Assembly (NCBI GenBank): GCA_030833145.1
Contig: JAURHT010000005.1
Location: forward strand, 1 to 41,855
From: Aquirufa sp.
GTDB taxonomy: Bacteria; Bacteroidota; Bacteroidia; Cytophagales; Spirosomataceae
Reading direction: 5' to 3'
Length of the DNA stretch: 41,855 bases
This document shows positions 27,401-35,187 of this stretch, piece after piece. A model generated the notes under the pieces. That model ran no database searches. It saw only the letters and a program-made list of their open reading frames with translations, and had not been told where the DNA came from. Both the position numbers and the translations under genes were made by a program. How positions within the stretch are numbered: position 1 is the stretch's first letter; every line of letters begins with the position of its first letter.

Positions 27401-28252
27401 GTTTTTTGCCCTAGCCTTATTAGAAGAGTCACTTGTAGAACGCAAGAAATAATACTCGCCAGCTGCTGGCCCATTCTCGTTGCGGCTATTTCCGGCAGAT
27501 TTAACAATAAGGTAGTTAGGGGCGTTGTAGGCAATGCGATCCCAAGTTTGTGTATTGGCATCATATAAACCAAACTTATAATCTTCCTCCGTACTCACCG
27601 CATCATTACCCCACCACTGCCATTTTTTCTTTGTTTCATCGTAAACCCAACCAGCTTGGTATCCATACGAGTGGTTACTGATTAAAAGAGAGGTGGAAGC
27701 AGTACTCATTTCGGAGTTATCATTTGAATAATCCCAAAACTTCAAATCTGCCTCATACGCCATTCCTTTCGCTGTTGGGCTAACTCCTCCTGCAACTAGA
27801 ATTCCAGCAACGTGCGTTGCGTGGTCATTCGAGCTGGTAATCGTTTGTCCGGCCGTTGCTCTACCCCCAAACTCCTGGTGACTCGCTAAAACGCCACCAC
27901 CATCCCACATCCCGAGCTTACCTTTAATAGAGTCTGATTTTCCTGTCAACCCTAAATTTAAAGAGCCGCCAGGATAGAGCAGATTTGTTTTCGTCATCTT
28001 AGCCGCTTGCGCATTTGATTCTGTTTTCAAATACAAAGCTTCGCCTATTTCCGAAAATCCTTGAAATTGAAGGGTTTTCTCTTTGCCTATGTTCAATTGA
28101 AGTGGAATACCTCTTTTTTTAGCTAACGTTTGAGCACCTCTATAGATGGAATCTTGTTGCATCCCAAAACGCAGGGCGCGCTCTTTCCGAAAAGCATCTT
28201 GTGCCCAGGTTGAAAAACTCAATAAAAAAAGAAGTACCAGTTTACCCTTCAT
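24398..28252 (-). CDS. Secreted S8 (subtilisin-like) peptidase with T9SS sorting domain
   Basis: A 1284-residue exported protease. A signal peptide (1-17) precedes a prodomain-like stretch and the S8 catalytic domain with Asp117 (GMWDGGG), His144 (NDHATHVAG), the oxyanion Asn255 (SAGNS) and Ser363 (SGTSMSSP). After that come a P-domain-like beta region, a GEVED domain around 560-690 (ADWNQDGDFTDAGEE), a CARDB-like domain around 695-790, a beta domain, and two Ig-like repeats (about 1075-1205). The last 70 residues (YAFPNPATDVLHIGIP onward) are a type A T9SS C-terminal sorting domain. It is predicted to be secreted by T9SS and anchored on the surface or released, degrading protein outside the cell. 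It starts 20 bp after rnhB in the porE-like/pyrC/rnhB run. Confidence 0.93.
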   Translation of the reverse strand: MKGKLVLLFLLSFSTWAQDAFRKERALRFGMQQDSIYRGAQTLAKKRGIPLQLNIGKEKTLQFQGFSEIGEALYLKTESNAQAAKMTKTNLLYPGGSLNLGLTGKSDSIKGKLGMWDGGGVLASHQEFGGRATAGQTITSSNDHATHVAGILVAGGVSPTAKGMAYEADLKFWDYSNDNSEMSTASTSLLISNHSYGYQAGWVYDETKKKWQWWGNDAVSTEEDYKFGLYDANTQTWDRIAYNAPNYLIVKSAGNSRNENGPAAGEYYFLRSTSDSSNKARAKNDGYDIISTSGTAKNILTVGAATLSSLIPTKGSDVGISNFTSWGPTDDGRVKPDVMAIGTSMFSTTNSNDKAYATQSGTSMSSPQAAGSLYLIQQLYNRLNKNTFMLSSTLKAVAIHTAMDMDAAGPDYKTGYGLIQLDRAAALVKNEGNAHLLKEEKLSQGQTKTYTITSSGNGPLKATIAWTDPEATTSTALNDRTPRLVNDLDIRLTSGSSTFLPFTLNPATPDALAVPGDNIRDNVEQIVINNTMPGQTFTLTVSHKGVLKNSNQDYGIAVSGIGGPAYCALATTTTTSDFQKFTLGTTKDSTGLNPVFKAELGATLPVAIQFSGSGTRNTRLYADWNQDGDFTDAGEELYNSASSATTLTIPSSLIQDNFYRIRWVTSSGTATSCGSISSGQTKDYALQILQASKDFTAVSVAQSTAGFCANTGASSYVARIKNAGSLTQTNVPVLLEIKSGNTLVGTATGTISSLASGRETDVNLSGNAELVAGNSYSFVLKTQLTGDQNTLNDLYTISKTIENPAAPVVTGTICSGASELSLASTNGSPLWYNGTTLLGAGTNLKTPSTGTFYAAFDNLSATMGPATKAAFGGGTYYSNFGPEPIFSVTQPTILESATVYIGTSGTVTFGIFDKDTGELIASVAKDLTATRTSANSTTVSSQLIDDKADPGQKVILNLPFPKAGNYILSHVCSNGASIFRSNRTAADTVNAPTNIGYPYAIPGVIKLTGALFNGGEIQSGYYYLYGMKFKSYACPSPKVQVTVTTGQSPVVAVSPTGSTTLCAGDKITLTGTPASGTPSYQWFKNGTAIAGATTNKLDVNASGSYTLNSSFNGICPVVSPASTITATNPLEPLVTFNQGILTTSAGTEIQWYFNDVAISGATGTTYKPTANGVYKVKLKDINGCLATASYGITILAATADNPYSTFYAFPNPATDVLHIGIPSAYQASSFRIRLTNMQGKEIRDYRVESRDNRLSLDISALTTGNYVVSFPDLENQVSIKFQKN

Positions 28253-28272
28253 ACAGCGTTCAATTTACGCAA

Positions 28273-28860
28273 TTATTTGATCTCCACCTTAAACGTTTTT
28301 CGGTGGTAATTTGTTAAACCTTTTTCAAGAATTGCTTTCCGGTGTTGCAAAGTAGGATAGCCCGCATTTCGCTCCCAACCATAGCCTGGATGCTCTAGGG
28401 CCATCTTTTCCATCAATTCGTCTCGGTGTGTTTTGGCCAAAATAGAGGCCGCCGCAATCGAAAAATACTTCGAATCCCCTTTGATGATACAAGTATGCGG
28501 GATTAATGGGTAGCTGTAAAAGCGATTTCCGTCGACCAATAAATGTTCCGGACGTTCCGTCAATTGATCCACCGCAACATGCATCGCTAAAATACTAGCC
28601 TTTAAAATGTTGATTTCATCTATTTTCGCCGCATCCACCTCCGCGATCGCGTAGTCGATGGCGTATTCCCGAACTAATCGCTTTAATTCATTTCGTTGGC
28701 GCAAAGTCATCTGCTTCGAATCCGTCAAAAATGGATGGTGAAAATCCCGCGGTAGAATCACCGCTGCTGCCACGACTGGCCCTGCTAAACAACCTCTCCC
28801 CGCTTCATCCAAGCCGGCTTCTAGCCCGATAGGCGAATAAAAGGGGAGGAGCGCAGCCAT
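28273..28860 (-). CDS. rnhB: Ribonuclease HII
   Basis: A 195-residue endonuclease that cuts the RNA strand of RNA-DNA hybrids and removes single ribonucleotides from DNA. The signature AGLDEAGRGCLAGPVVAAAV carries Asp18 and Glu19; further catalytic Asp residues are in FLTDSKQM and LLVDGNRF. The pattern KGDSKYFSIAAASILAKTHRD is also diagnostic. The start lies 1 bp after the pyrC stop. Confidence 0.96.
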   Translation of the reverse strand: MAALLPFYSPIGLEAGLDEAGRGCLAGPVVAAAVILPRDFHHPFLTDSKQMTLRQRNELKRLVREYAIDYAIAEVDAAKIDEINILKASILAMHVAVDQLTERPEHLLVDGNRFYSYPLIPHTCIIKGDSKYFSIAAASILAKTHRDELMEKMALEHPGYGWERNAGYPTLQHRKAILEKGLTNYHRKTFKVEIK

Positions 28861-28861
28861 C

Positions 28862-30199
28862 TTAGCGGTTAAATAATAGACGTTTACCCGTTTTACTTTC
28901 GTCGAAAGAACCCTGCGAATAGGCTAAATGCCCAGAAACAAACGTATGCTCCACCGAAGCAGACAAAGTATGCCCCTCTAACGGTGACCAGCCACATTGA
29001 TAAAGGATATTCTCTTTTGAAACGGTCAGTGGTTTATTCAAATCCACGATCGCTAAATCCGCCCAATACCCTTCACGGATATACCCACGCTCCTCGATTT
29101 GGAAACAATCCGCCACTGCGTGCGCCGTTTTTTCAGCGATGAGCTCGAGGCTGATGTGACCTTCTTTGGCCAAATCAATCATTAACAACAAAGGGTGCTG
29201 TACCAAAGGCAAGCCAGAAGGAGACTTCCAAAACTCCTGCGACTTCTCGTCCCAGGTGTGCGGCGCGTGATCCGTCGCGATAATATCTAGTTCTCCAGAC
29301 ACCAAAGCCTTGCGCAAAGCCGCTTTATGGCGCGCATCCTTGATGGCCGGATTACATTTGATTTGGTTTCCCAGCGTATCGTATTGTGCCGCATCAAACC
29401 ACAGGTGGTGCACGCAAACTTCCGCCGTAATCTTCTTGTCTTTCACCGCTTTACCCGTCTCGAACAAGGCTAATTCCTCCTCAGTCGAGATGTGTAATAT
29501 GTGCAGGCGAGTGTTATTTTTCTTCGCTAAATCCACCGCCATCGACGAGGATAAATAGCAAGCCTCTTCGTTTCGAACTAAGGGGTGGATGTAGGCCGGC
29601 GCATTCTCGGGATATTTTTCCTTGAAAAGGGCGGTACGTGCGCGTACTGTTGGCTCATCTTCGCAGTGCGTTGCGATCAACATTTCGCAGCTAGAGAATA
29701 GCTTTTCCAAGGTCTGCGCATTATCCACGAGCATATTTCCCGTAGACGAGCCCATGAATATTTTGATGCCGCAAACGTCGCGGGAATTGGTCTTTAACAC
29801 CTCTTCTAGGTTGTCGTTGCCGGCGCCCATAAAGAAGGAGTAGTTGGCCAAAGACCCGGCCGCCGCTATCGCGTATTTATCCGCCAATAATTCTTGAGTC
29901 AACGCGTTAGGAACCGTGTTCGGCATCTCCATAAAACTCGTTACACCACCTGCCACGGCTGCCCGCGCCTCGCTGGCAATCGTCGCTTTGTGAGTTAAGC
30001 CAGGCTCTCTAAAGTGCACTTGATCGTCGATCATTCCCGGGAAAACGTGTTTTCCCTTTACGTCTAAAACGATATCTCCAGGAGTAGGCGTAATATCGAT
30101 GGCTATCTTAGCAATTCGGCCATTTTCGATGCGTAAATCGGAGGCAATGATTCGCCCTTCGTTAACGATTTGGGCATTTTTTAAGACGTAATTAGTCAT
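28862..30199 (-). CDS. pyrC: Dihydroorotase
   Basis: A 445-residue amidohydrolase that cyclises carbamoyl-aspartate to dihydroorotate in pyrimidine synthesis. Visible active-site parts are the Arg-containing VHFREPG (His62, Arg64), the Lys in CGIKIFMGSSTGNML (the carboxylated Lys of the family), His in IATHCEDE, His in LHILHIS and the Asp of IIATDHAPH. The first His of the classical HxH pair is Gln60 here (DDQVHF). I recall DDQVHF from other Bacteroidota dihydroorotases, so this is probably the lineage norm and not loss of function. The start overlaps the end of the porE-like gene by 8 bp. Confidence 0.9.
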   Translation of the reverse strand: MTNYVLKNAQIVNEGRIIASDLRIENGRIAKIAIDITPTPGDIVLDVKGKHVFPGMIDDQVHFREPGLTHKATIASEARAAVAGGVTSFMEMPNTVPNALTQELLADKYAIAAAGSLANYSFFMGAGNDNLEEVLKTNSRDVCGIKIFMGSSTGNMLVDNAQTLEKLFSSCEMLIATHCEDEPTVRARTALFKEKYPENAPAYIHPLVRNEEACYLSSSMAVDLAKKNNTRLHILHISTEEELALFETGKAVKDKKITAEVCVHHLWFDAAQYDTLGNQIKCNPAIKDARHKAALRKALVSGELDIIATDHAPHTWDEKSQEFWKSPSGLPLVQHPLLLMIDLAKEGHISLELIAEKTAHAVADCFQIEERGYIREGYWADLAIVDLNKPLTVSKENILYQCGWSPLEGHTLSASVEHTFVSGHLAYSQGSFDESKTGKRLLFNR

Positions 30200-32198
30200 T
30201 CAGATCAGTGATTTTAAATTCAGTTCGGCGGTTTTCTTGGTGCGCTTCTTCGCTGCAATCGACGCCATCGGAGCAACCGTTGATGAGTTGCGTCTCGCCA
30301 TAGCCTTTGGCTTTGATACGTGACGCCTCGATTCCGTGCTCGATAATGTATTTTACAGCTGATTCAGCTCTTCTTTGGGACAATTTCAAGTTATAGCTCG
30401 CACTCGCACGGGCATCCGTGTGGGATCCCAATTCGATCGACACGCCAGGATTATCTTTTAATACTTGGACGATTTTGTCTAGTTCTGCCGCTGCGTCTGG
30501 ACGAATATTAGACTTGTCTAGATCATAATAGATCGGATTTACGTCAAATAAGGCGCCTAACTCTTCGCCCACCTCGGCAACTCCAAGCGTGATTTTATGG
30601 TCAAAAGTCGTGTCCGTTAATTCCTTCTTCAATAATTGTTTTGGAATCTCACGTCCATCCATCAAGAATTCACTACGTTTGGTCAAGTATTTCTCCTTGC
30701 TCGCGTTGAAACTTATTTGGTCCGCTGGATTTAAGTCGATAATGTCAAGGTAACCTTCGGCATTACTAAACTGAACGGGTTGAATCTCTCCATTACGCTT
30801 AATGCCCACTTTCGCTTTCGGAATCGGCTTATTTCGCGCATTAACAATTTGGGTTCTCAAATGGTATAAGGCTACTTTTGCAGGCTCTCCGCTCTCCGTA
30901 ATCATGATTTCACTTGACCACCAGCGATCTTCAGATCCGGTCGATTCGAAATAATAGATATCATCATCTCCTTTTCCTCCCACGCGGTTAGAACTGAAAT
31001 AACCCTGAGTCGAATCCGCTAAAAACAGCCCAAAATCATCGCCCACCGAATTAATCGGAACGCCTAAATGCTCAATTTGAATTTCATCCCCACTTCGGCT
31101 TGCCACGAAAAGATCTAATCCCCCTAAACTAGGATGTCCATCCGAAGAAAAGTATAATTTCCCATCCTCCGAAACATAGGGAAAGATTTCGTTGCCCCTG
31201 GTATTAATCGTGGAGCCTAAATTAATCGGTCTTCCAAAGCGTCCCGAATTATCCATCGGCGCCCGGTACAAATCCAATCCGCCTTTTCCGCCTCTTCTGT
31301 TCGAAGAAAAATAAAGCGTTTTTCCATCTCTCGAAAACGCCGGACTTCCATCCCAACCAATGGAATCTGAAATAGCTAAACGTTCTGGAGTAGACCAATT
31401 GCCGTCTCTTTTGGTCGAAATGTACAAATCCACATCCGGCGATGGGTCCTTGCTTTTACCCGAATTCCCCCTCGCAAAAACCATCGTATTTCCATCTTTC
31501 GAAAAGGCAGGCGTTCCTTCATTCGCGTTCGCATCTAACAGATTCGCGCTGAACAATTCCAATTTTTCAATCTCACCCGGACTTTTCAGTCGCGCTTTGT
31601 ACAAGCCTAAAAAAGGGAGTCCGTTGTTTTTGTAGATCAAAGGTTTCTTCGAACTTGTTAAAATAAGTTCGTCACCTAGTTTAATGGGGCCAAATTCCGC
31701 TTGATTTGTATTCCCCACCAAACCTTGAATTTTCACCGGACTCGGCTTTTTGCTGTATTCCTCTACCGCGGGTAAATTATCTAACTCGATTTCCGCTTTC
31801 ACCACTAGCTCGCGCGAGGGTTTTGATTCAATAAATTCTTTTAGGTATTTACGTGCATCGGCGTATTTTCCGTTGGCTTTTGCTGCGTAGGCGAGGTGTA
31901 GATTGATATTTTTGTCGTCGTAGCCCTTTTCTTTGGCAATCAAATAAAAGGGCGTCGCATATTGAATGCGGTTCGAAAGTCGATAGGATTCCGCTACGAA
32001 ATAGTTCGTTTCAGCGGCACGGTAGTAGCGCTGTGCTAAGGGCTTCACCTCCCGAATCGTCCACTCATATTCCCCCACTTCGAAATTTTGCTTCGCCTTT
32101 TTGAACAATCGGGCGTCATAATTACAGCCGCTTAACACGCCTGTAACAACGATCAAAAAGAGGTAAATGCTTGAATTAAATGACTTTACGAATTTCAT
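30192..32198 (-). CDS. porE: PorE-like T9SS lipoprotein (TPR, PD40, CRD, OmpA)
   Basis: A 668-residue outer-membrane lipoprotein. Lipobox VLSGC places the lipidated Cys at 25. Domains in order: TPR-like repeats (about 28-150), a PD40 beta-propeller (about 165-410, with PAFSRDGKTLYFSSNRRGGKGGLDLY), a carboxypeptidase-regulatory-like fold (about 445-520) and an OmpA-type peptidoglycan-binding domain (about 550-668, GSHTDARASASYNLKLSQRRA). This order and length match PorE (PG1058) of Porphyromonas gingivalis, a T9SS component that tethers the machine to peptidoglycan. Paralogues of this architecture are common in the phylum, so orthology is likely but not certain. It heads a run with pyrC, rnhB and a T9SS substrate. 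Confidence 0.82.
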   Translation of the reverse strand: MKFVKSFNSSIYLFLIVVTGVLSGCNYDARLFKKAKQNFEVGEYEWTIREVKPLAQRYYRAAETNYFVAESYRLSNRIQYATPFYLIAKEKGYDDKNINLHLAYAAKANGKYADARKYLKEFIESKPSRELVVKAEIELDNLPAVEEYSKKPSPVKIQGLVGNTNQAEFGPIKLGDELILTSSKKPLIYKNNGLPFLGLYKARLKSPGEIEKLELFSANLLDANANEGTPAFSKDGNTMVFARGNSGKSKDPSPDVDLYISTKRDGNWSTPERLAISDSIGWDGSPAFSRDGKTLYFSSNRRGGKGGLDLYRAPMDNSGRFGRPINLGSTINTRGNEIFPYVSEDGKLYFSSDGHPSLGGLDLFVASRSGDEIQIEHLGVPINSVGDDFGLFLADSTQGYFSSNRVGGKGDDDIYYFESTGSEDRWWSSEIMITESGEPAKVALYHLRTQIVNARNKPIPKAKVGIKRNGEIQPVQFSNAEGYLDIIDLNPADQISFNASKEKYLTKRSEFLMDGREIPKQLLKKELTDTTFDHKITLGVAEVGEELGALFDVNPIYYDLDKSNIRPDAAAELDKIVQVLKDNPGVSIELGSHTDARASASYNLKLSQRRAESAVKYIIEHGIEASRIKAKGYGETQLINGCSDGVDCSEEAHQENRRTEFKITDLND

Positions 32199-32246
32199 AG
32201 TGGACTAATGTAACGTAAAAATAAATACAAACCGGATTATTTTCTG

Positions 32247-32254
32247 TACCTTTG
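32247..32254 (+). promoter_or_regulatory. -7 promoter element of the pseudouridine synthase gene
   Basis: TACCTTTG matches TAnnTTTG. Transcription would start near 32260, giving a leader of about 70 bases that contains a complete 11-codon reading frame (32281-32316). Confidence 0.5.
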
Positions 32255-32280
32255 CCTAAATTTCGACAATCGAAACCAAG

Positions 32281-32316
32281 ATGACAAACGTTCGTCGTCT
32301 TTTATTCCAGCAGTGA
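32281..32316 (+). CDS. Possible leader peptide MTNVRRLLFQQ
   Basis: A complete 11-residue reading frame with ATG start and TGA stop lies between the promoter element and the pseudouridine synthase start. The stop is 12 bp before the next ATG, close enough for translational coupling. It contains an Arg-Arg pair (CGTCGT) whose bases can pair with ACGACG at 32348-32353, which in turn can pair with CGTCGT at 32359-32364. Chance occurrence is quite possible for so short a frame; translation is not shown. Confidence 0.3.
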   Translation: MTNVRRLLFQQ

Positions 32317-32328
32317 TGTTGTACCATT

Positions 32329-33933
32329 ATGAGAAAAAGAATTTCAAACGACGATAACCGTCGTGACAGCCGACCATCTGAAGGTCGTGCATCCACAGGA
32401 AGATCTGCCGGCAGATCAGAAGGCCGCAGTTTTAGCAGCCCGCGTAACGATTCAGGAGCTCCTCGCGAGTTCAGAGGTCCACGCAACGATTCAGGTGCCC
32501 CACGTGCACCACGTTCCGAATCATCCAATCGTTTTTCAGGAGAACGCAAACCATTTGATGGAGAGCGCAAGCCCTACCAAGGTGGAGAACGCAAACCATT
32601 CAATCGCGATAACCGCGAAGGTGGAGGAGAGCGTCGTTCATTCGGAGATCGTAAGCCATTTGATGGGGAAAGAAAACCATACCAAGGTGGAGGAGAACGC
32701 AAACCATTCAATCGTGATAACCGCGAAGGTGGCGGAGAGCGTCGTTCATTCGGGGATCGTAAACCATTTGATGGGGAAAGAAAACCATACCAGGGTGGAG
32801 GAGAACGCAAACCATTCAATCGCGATAGCCGCGAAGGTGGTGAGCGCAAGCCATACCAAGGAGGCGAACGCAAGCCTTTTGGCAGAACTGAAAACCCAAC
32901 ACGTACACCCTATAAAGGAGATAATCGCTGGGATCGCAATGCGGCCCCTAAGGTAGAAGGTTCAGAAGAATCGACGACACCGCGCGATGAGAATCCAACA
33001 GCACGCATCGAGCGTCGCTATGAGGAGCGCACAGAGCGTTTCGCAGACCGGGAAGAGCGCCCAGAAGGTGCTCGCAATCCACGTTATTCAGATCGTGAGA
33101 CCTTTAAAAGTCGCTCGCGTTTTGATGCAGGTCCTGCCTACGAACCACAATACAAATTAGATCGCTACAAGGAGCGTGCTCCTTCTAAAATCCAAAAGAA
33201 AATCGCCCAAACCGATCGTCGTTCAGACGTGATTCGTCTCAATCGCTACATCGCAAATGCGGGAATTTGTTCTCGTCGTGATGCGGATAAATTGATCGAG
33301 GCAGGCGAAATTAAGGTAAATAACAAGGTGGTAACCGAAATGGGATACCAGGTAAATCCTACGGACATCGTGAAATACGGTAATCGTAAGTTGAACCGCG
33401 AAAAACCTGTTTACTTATTATTAAATAAGCCCAAAGATTTCTTAACTACCACCGAAGATCCGAACGATCGCAAGACCGTGATGGAATTAGTGAAGAACGC
33501 GACAGAATCGCGCATTTACCCGGTAGGACGTTTGGATAGAAACACGACTGGTTTATTGTTGATTACGAATGATGGTGAATTAGCGGATAAATTGACGCAC
33601 CCATCGAATGAAATCGAGAAGATTTACCAAGCGGAATTAGACAAACCATTGACTGACGAGGATTTTGAGAAAATCAAAGAAGGTTTAACCTTGGAGGATG
33701 GAGAAATTAAAGTAGATGATTTGGCCAAAGTAACTCCAGACGGTTACGTCATCGGTGTAAAAATCCACTCAGGTAAAAACCGCATCGTTCGCCGTATCTT
33801 CGAACACCTAGGATATGAAGTGACTAAACTTGATCGCACGACTTTTGCTGGCTTGACTAAGAAAGATCTTCCACGCGGAAGCTGGAGATTCTTGACGGAG
33901 AGAGAATTAGTGAAGTTAAAGTATTTACTGTAG
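32329..33933 (+). CDS. RsuA/RluB-family pseudouridine synthase with Arg/Gly-rich N-terminal tail
   Basis: A 534-residue protein in two parts. Residues about 302-534 are a normal large-subunit-type synthase: an S4 RNA-binding domain (IRLNRYIANAGICSRRDAD, near 302-350) and a catalytic domain whose Asp is in PVGRLDRNTTGLLL (near residue 402), ending in the KNRIVRRIFEHLGYEV motif. It would convert uridine to pseudouridine in rRNA, as RluB does at 23S position 2605. Residues 1-300 are Arg/Gly/Glu/Lys-rich, predicted disordered, with nearly identical 36-residue repeats. Such tails occur on Bacteroidota RluB but this one is long. It is monocistronic with a strong terminator. Exact target site is inferred. 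Confidence 0.9.
   Translation: MRKRISNDDNRRDSRPSEGRASTGRSAGRSEGRSFSSPRNDSGAPREFRGPRNDSGAPRAPRSESSNRFSGERKPFDGERKPYQGGERKPFNRDNREGGGERRSFGDRKPFDGERKPYQGGGERKPFNRDNREGGGERRSFGDRKPFDGERKPYQGGGERKPFNRDSREGGERKPYQGGERKPFGRTENPTRTPYKGDNRWDRNAAPKVEGSEESTTPRDENPTARIERRYEERTERFADREERPEGARNPRYSDRETFKSRSRFDAGPAYEPQYKLDRYKERAPSKIQKKIAQTDRRSDVIRLNRYIANAGICSRRDADKLIEAGEIKVNNKVVTEMGYQVNPTDIVKYGNRKLNREKPVYLLLNKPKDFLTTTEDPNDRKTVMELVKNATESRIYPVGRLDRNTTGLLLITNDGELADKLTHPSNEIEKIYQAELDKPLTDEDFEKIKEGLTLEDGEIKVDDLAKVTPDGYVIGVKIHSGKNRIVRRIFEHLGYEVTKLDRTTFAGLTKKDLPRGSWRFLTERELVKLKYLL
32348..32364 (+). promoter_or_regulatory. Hairpin at the start of the pseudouridine synthase gene
   Basis: ACGACG (32348-32353) and CGTCGT (32359-32364) form a perfect 6-bp stem with a 5-base loop, 19 bases into the coding region. 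The left arm can pair instead with CGTCGT at 32293-32298 inside the leader reading frame, so the two pairings exclude each other. A regulatory use is a hypothesis. Confidence 0.3.
32540..32885 (+). repeat. Tandem 108-bp repeat in the pseudouridine synthase gene
   Basis: A 108-bp unit encoding 36 residues (GERRSFGDRKPFDGERKPYQ and following GGGERKPFNRDNREGG) occurs with near-identical DNA: one full copy from about 32628 to 32735, a nearly full copy after it and partial copies on both flanks. Internal shorter units (ERKPF, ERKPYQGG) repeat as well. The near identity at DNA level points to recent expansion and to likely length differences between strains. Confidence 0.85.
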
Positions 33934-33938
33934 TTCAT

Positions 33939-33971
33939 AAAAAAAGCCCGCTGAGAACAGCGGGCTTTTTT
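33939..33971. terminator. Bidirectional terminator
   Basis: A perfect 9-bp GC-rich stem AGCCCGCTG / CAGCGGGCT with loop AGAA, flanked by A-run and T-run. It lies between the ends of the convergent pseudouridine synthase and AraC-like genes and should work in both directions. Confidence 0.92.
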
Positions 33972-33988
33972 GTTAGTAAGCAGGTCAA

Positions 33989-34915
33989 CTAGATATTCAT
34001 CAACGATTCTCTGCGTCTCATCTTTCCGGCTGGAATACCGAACATCATTTTGAAACGACGGCAGAAATACGCCGTGTCTTTGTAGCCCACTTCGGAACCG
34101 ATGGCGCGGATTGATTTCTTCGTGGTGCGAAGTAATCCTACCGCCGCTTCCATGCGTTGGTACTCGATATAATCTTGTGGGTTGATACCCGTTAACATCT
34201 TGAAATATTGACCTACGTAGTCTTCAGAAACGTTAGCTACGTTTGCCAAAACCTTATTAGATAAATCACCACCCAAATGATCCTTGATATAAGCGAAGAT
34301 ATCGATTAGGCGAGGATCTTTAAAGTAAGTCGAGTTAGTAGCTAATTGCTCTACGAATAAACGGTTTTCGATGATGTAACGAATCACTTCAATGACGATC
34401 TCTTCCGTTTTGATCTTGATGATACGTCCTTTACCAATCGCATCTGAAAGATCTTCCTCTAAAATTTCGCGGATAGTTGCCGCTAATTTATCATCACGTT
34501 TAATTAAGAACGGAGGAATGTCTAGCGAAGTAAAGAAGTTAACTGAGTCAAAAACTTTCGCTTCGAAGGCTACCATCCCGAATGAATTCGGTTGTGTTCC
34601 GATTTGAGTAGCATCTGTATTTTGGTCAAAATACAACTCCCGGTGCGTCATAAACTCTTCGTTGTTTACCGCTTTCGGTTTTTCTGCGTTTCCGTAGGTT
34701 ACGCTGATCATTTTACCTCCTGGGATAAAAAGCATATCGCCTTCTTCCACCGGTGTTTCCTCCTCACCAAAAGAAACCTCACCTTTGTACAATATCAAGA
34801 GTGAATTTTCTACGTCGTAGAAATTCTTGATACGAATCGGTTGTAATATTCTAATGTTCCTCGCTTTGATGAATTTAACACCTAAGGACTCGATGATCTT
34901 GTTATAATCTTCCAT
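33989..34915 (-). CDS. AraC-family regulator with N-terminal cupin-like domain
   Basis: A 308-residue transcription factor. The N-terminal part (about 20-120) is a predicted cupin-like beta barrel (ENSLLILYKGEVSFGEEE, EEGDMLFIPGGKMISVTYG), the middle (about 120-205) is helical, and the C-terminus (about 205-308) is an AraC-type double helix-turn-helix, with the second motif in KSIRAIGSEVGYKDTAYFCRRFKMMFG. It is divergent from mreB across 294 bp and could act on that region, but no direct evidence is seen. The ligand is unknown. It has its own well-formed promoter. Confidence 0.88.
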   Translation of the reverse strand: MEDYNKIIESLGVKFIKARNIRILQPIRIKNFYDVENSLLILYKGEVSFGEEETPVEEGDMLFIPGGKMISVTYGNAEKPKAVNNEEFMTHRELYFDQNTDATQIGTQPNSFGMVAFEAKVFDSVNFFTSLDIPPFLIKRDDKLAATIREILEEDLSDAIGKGRIIKIKTEEIVIEVIRYIIENRLFVEQLATNSTYFKDPRLIDIFAYIKDHLGGDLSNKVLANVANVSEDYVGQYFKMLTGINPQDYIEYQRMEAAVGLLRTTKKSIRAIGSEVGYKDTAYFCRRFKMMFGIPAGKMRRRESLMNI

Positions 34916-34965
34916 AATTTATCACCAAACGGAGTAATTAATACGATTTTTCTACTAAACTTGGA

Positions 34966-34995
34966 CAAAACTAATAAATCAGATAATAATTCCAA
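34966..34995 (-). promoter_or_regulatory. Full Bacteroidota promoter of the AraC-like gene
   Basis: On the minus strand a TTG (34995-34993) is followed after exactly 19 bp by TAGTTTTG (34973-34966). This fits the Bacteroidota consensus TTG-N19-TAnnTTTG and is the best promoter match I found in the window. It predicts a leader of about 45 bases. The rest of the AT-rich intergenic region 34916-35209 shows no gene. Confidence 0.7.
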
Positions 34996-35179
34996 ATTAT
35001 TTTGTCGATTAATTTACCCAGTTTGCCCTATTTTTTTTCACCGATTTTATTGTAATATATTAATAAGAGTGGGATTTTGTTGATTCAGGATTTCTGAGAT
35101 CCTACTTTGGCCTATTTTATAATTATTTCGTGGAAATTGTAAAATTCGATTTTTTTAAAATTTTACCTCAATTTTTATG

Positions 35180-35187
35180 TAAATTTG
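35180..35187 (+). promoter_or_regulatory. -7 promoter element of mreB
   Basis: TAAATTTG matches TAnnTTTG and lies 22 bp before the mreB start. No TTG is found at the expected spacing. Upstream, from about 34975 to 35180, the sequence is very AT-rich with no reading frame of note. Confidence 0.5.

Noticed and set aside
32540..32885. Regular repeats that could suggest a CRISPR array
   Set aside because: Units are contiguous, 108 bp, in frame and coding, with no spacers and no cas genes.
32363..32956. Plus-strand frame of 197 codons inside the pseudouridine synthase gene
   Set aside because: It is a shifted reading of the 108-bp repeats; the other frame continues into a recognised S4 and synthase domain.
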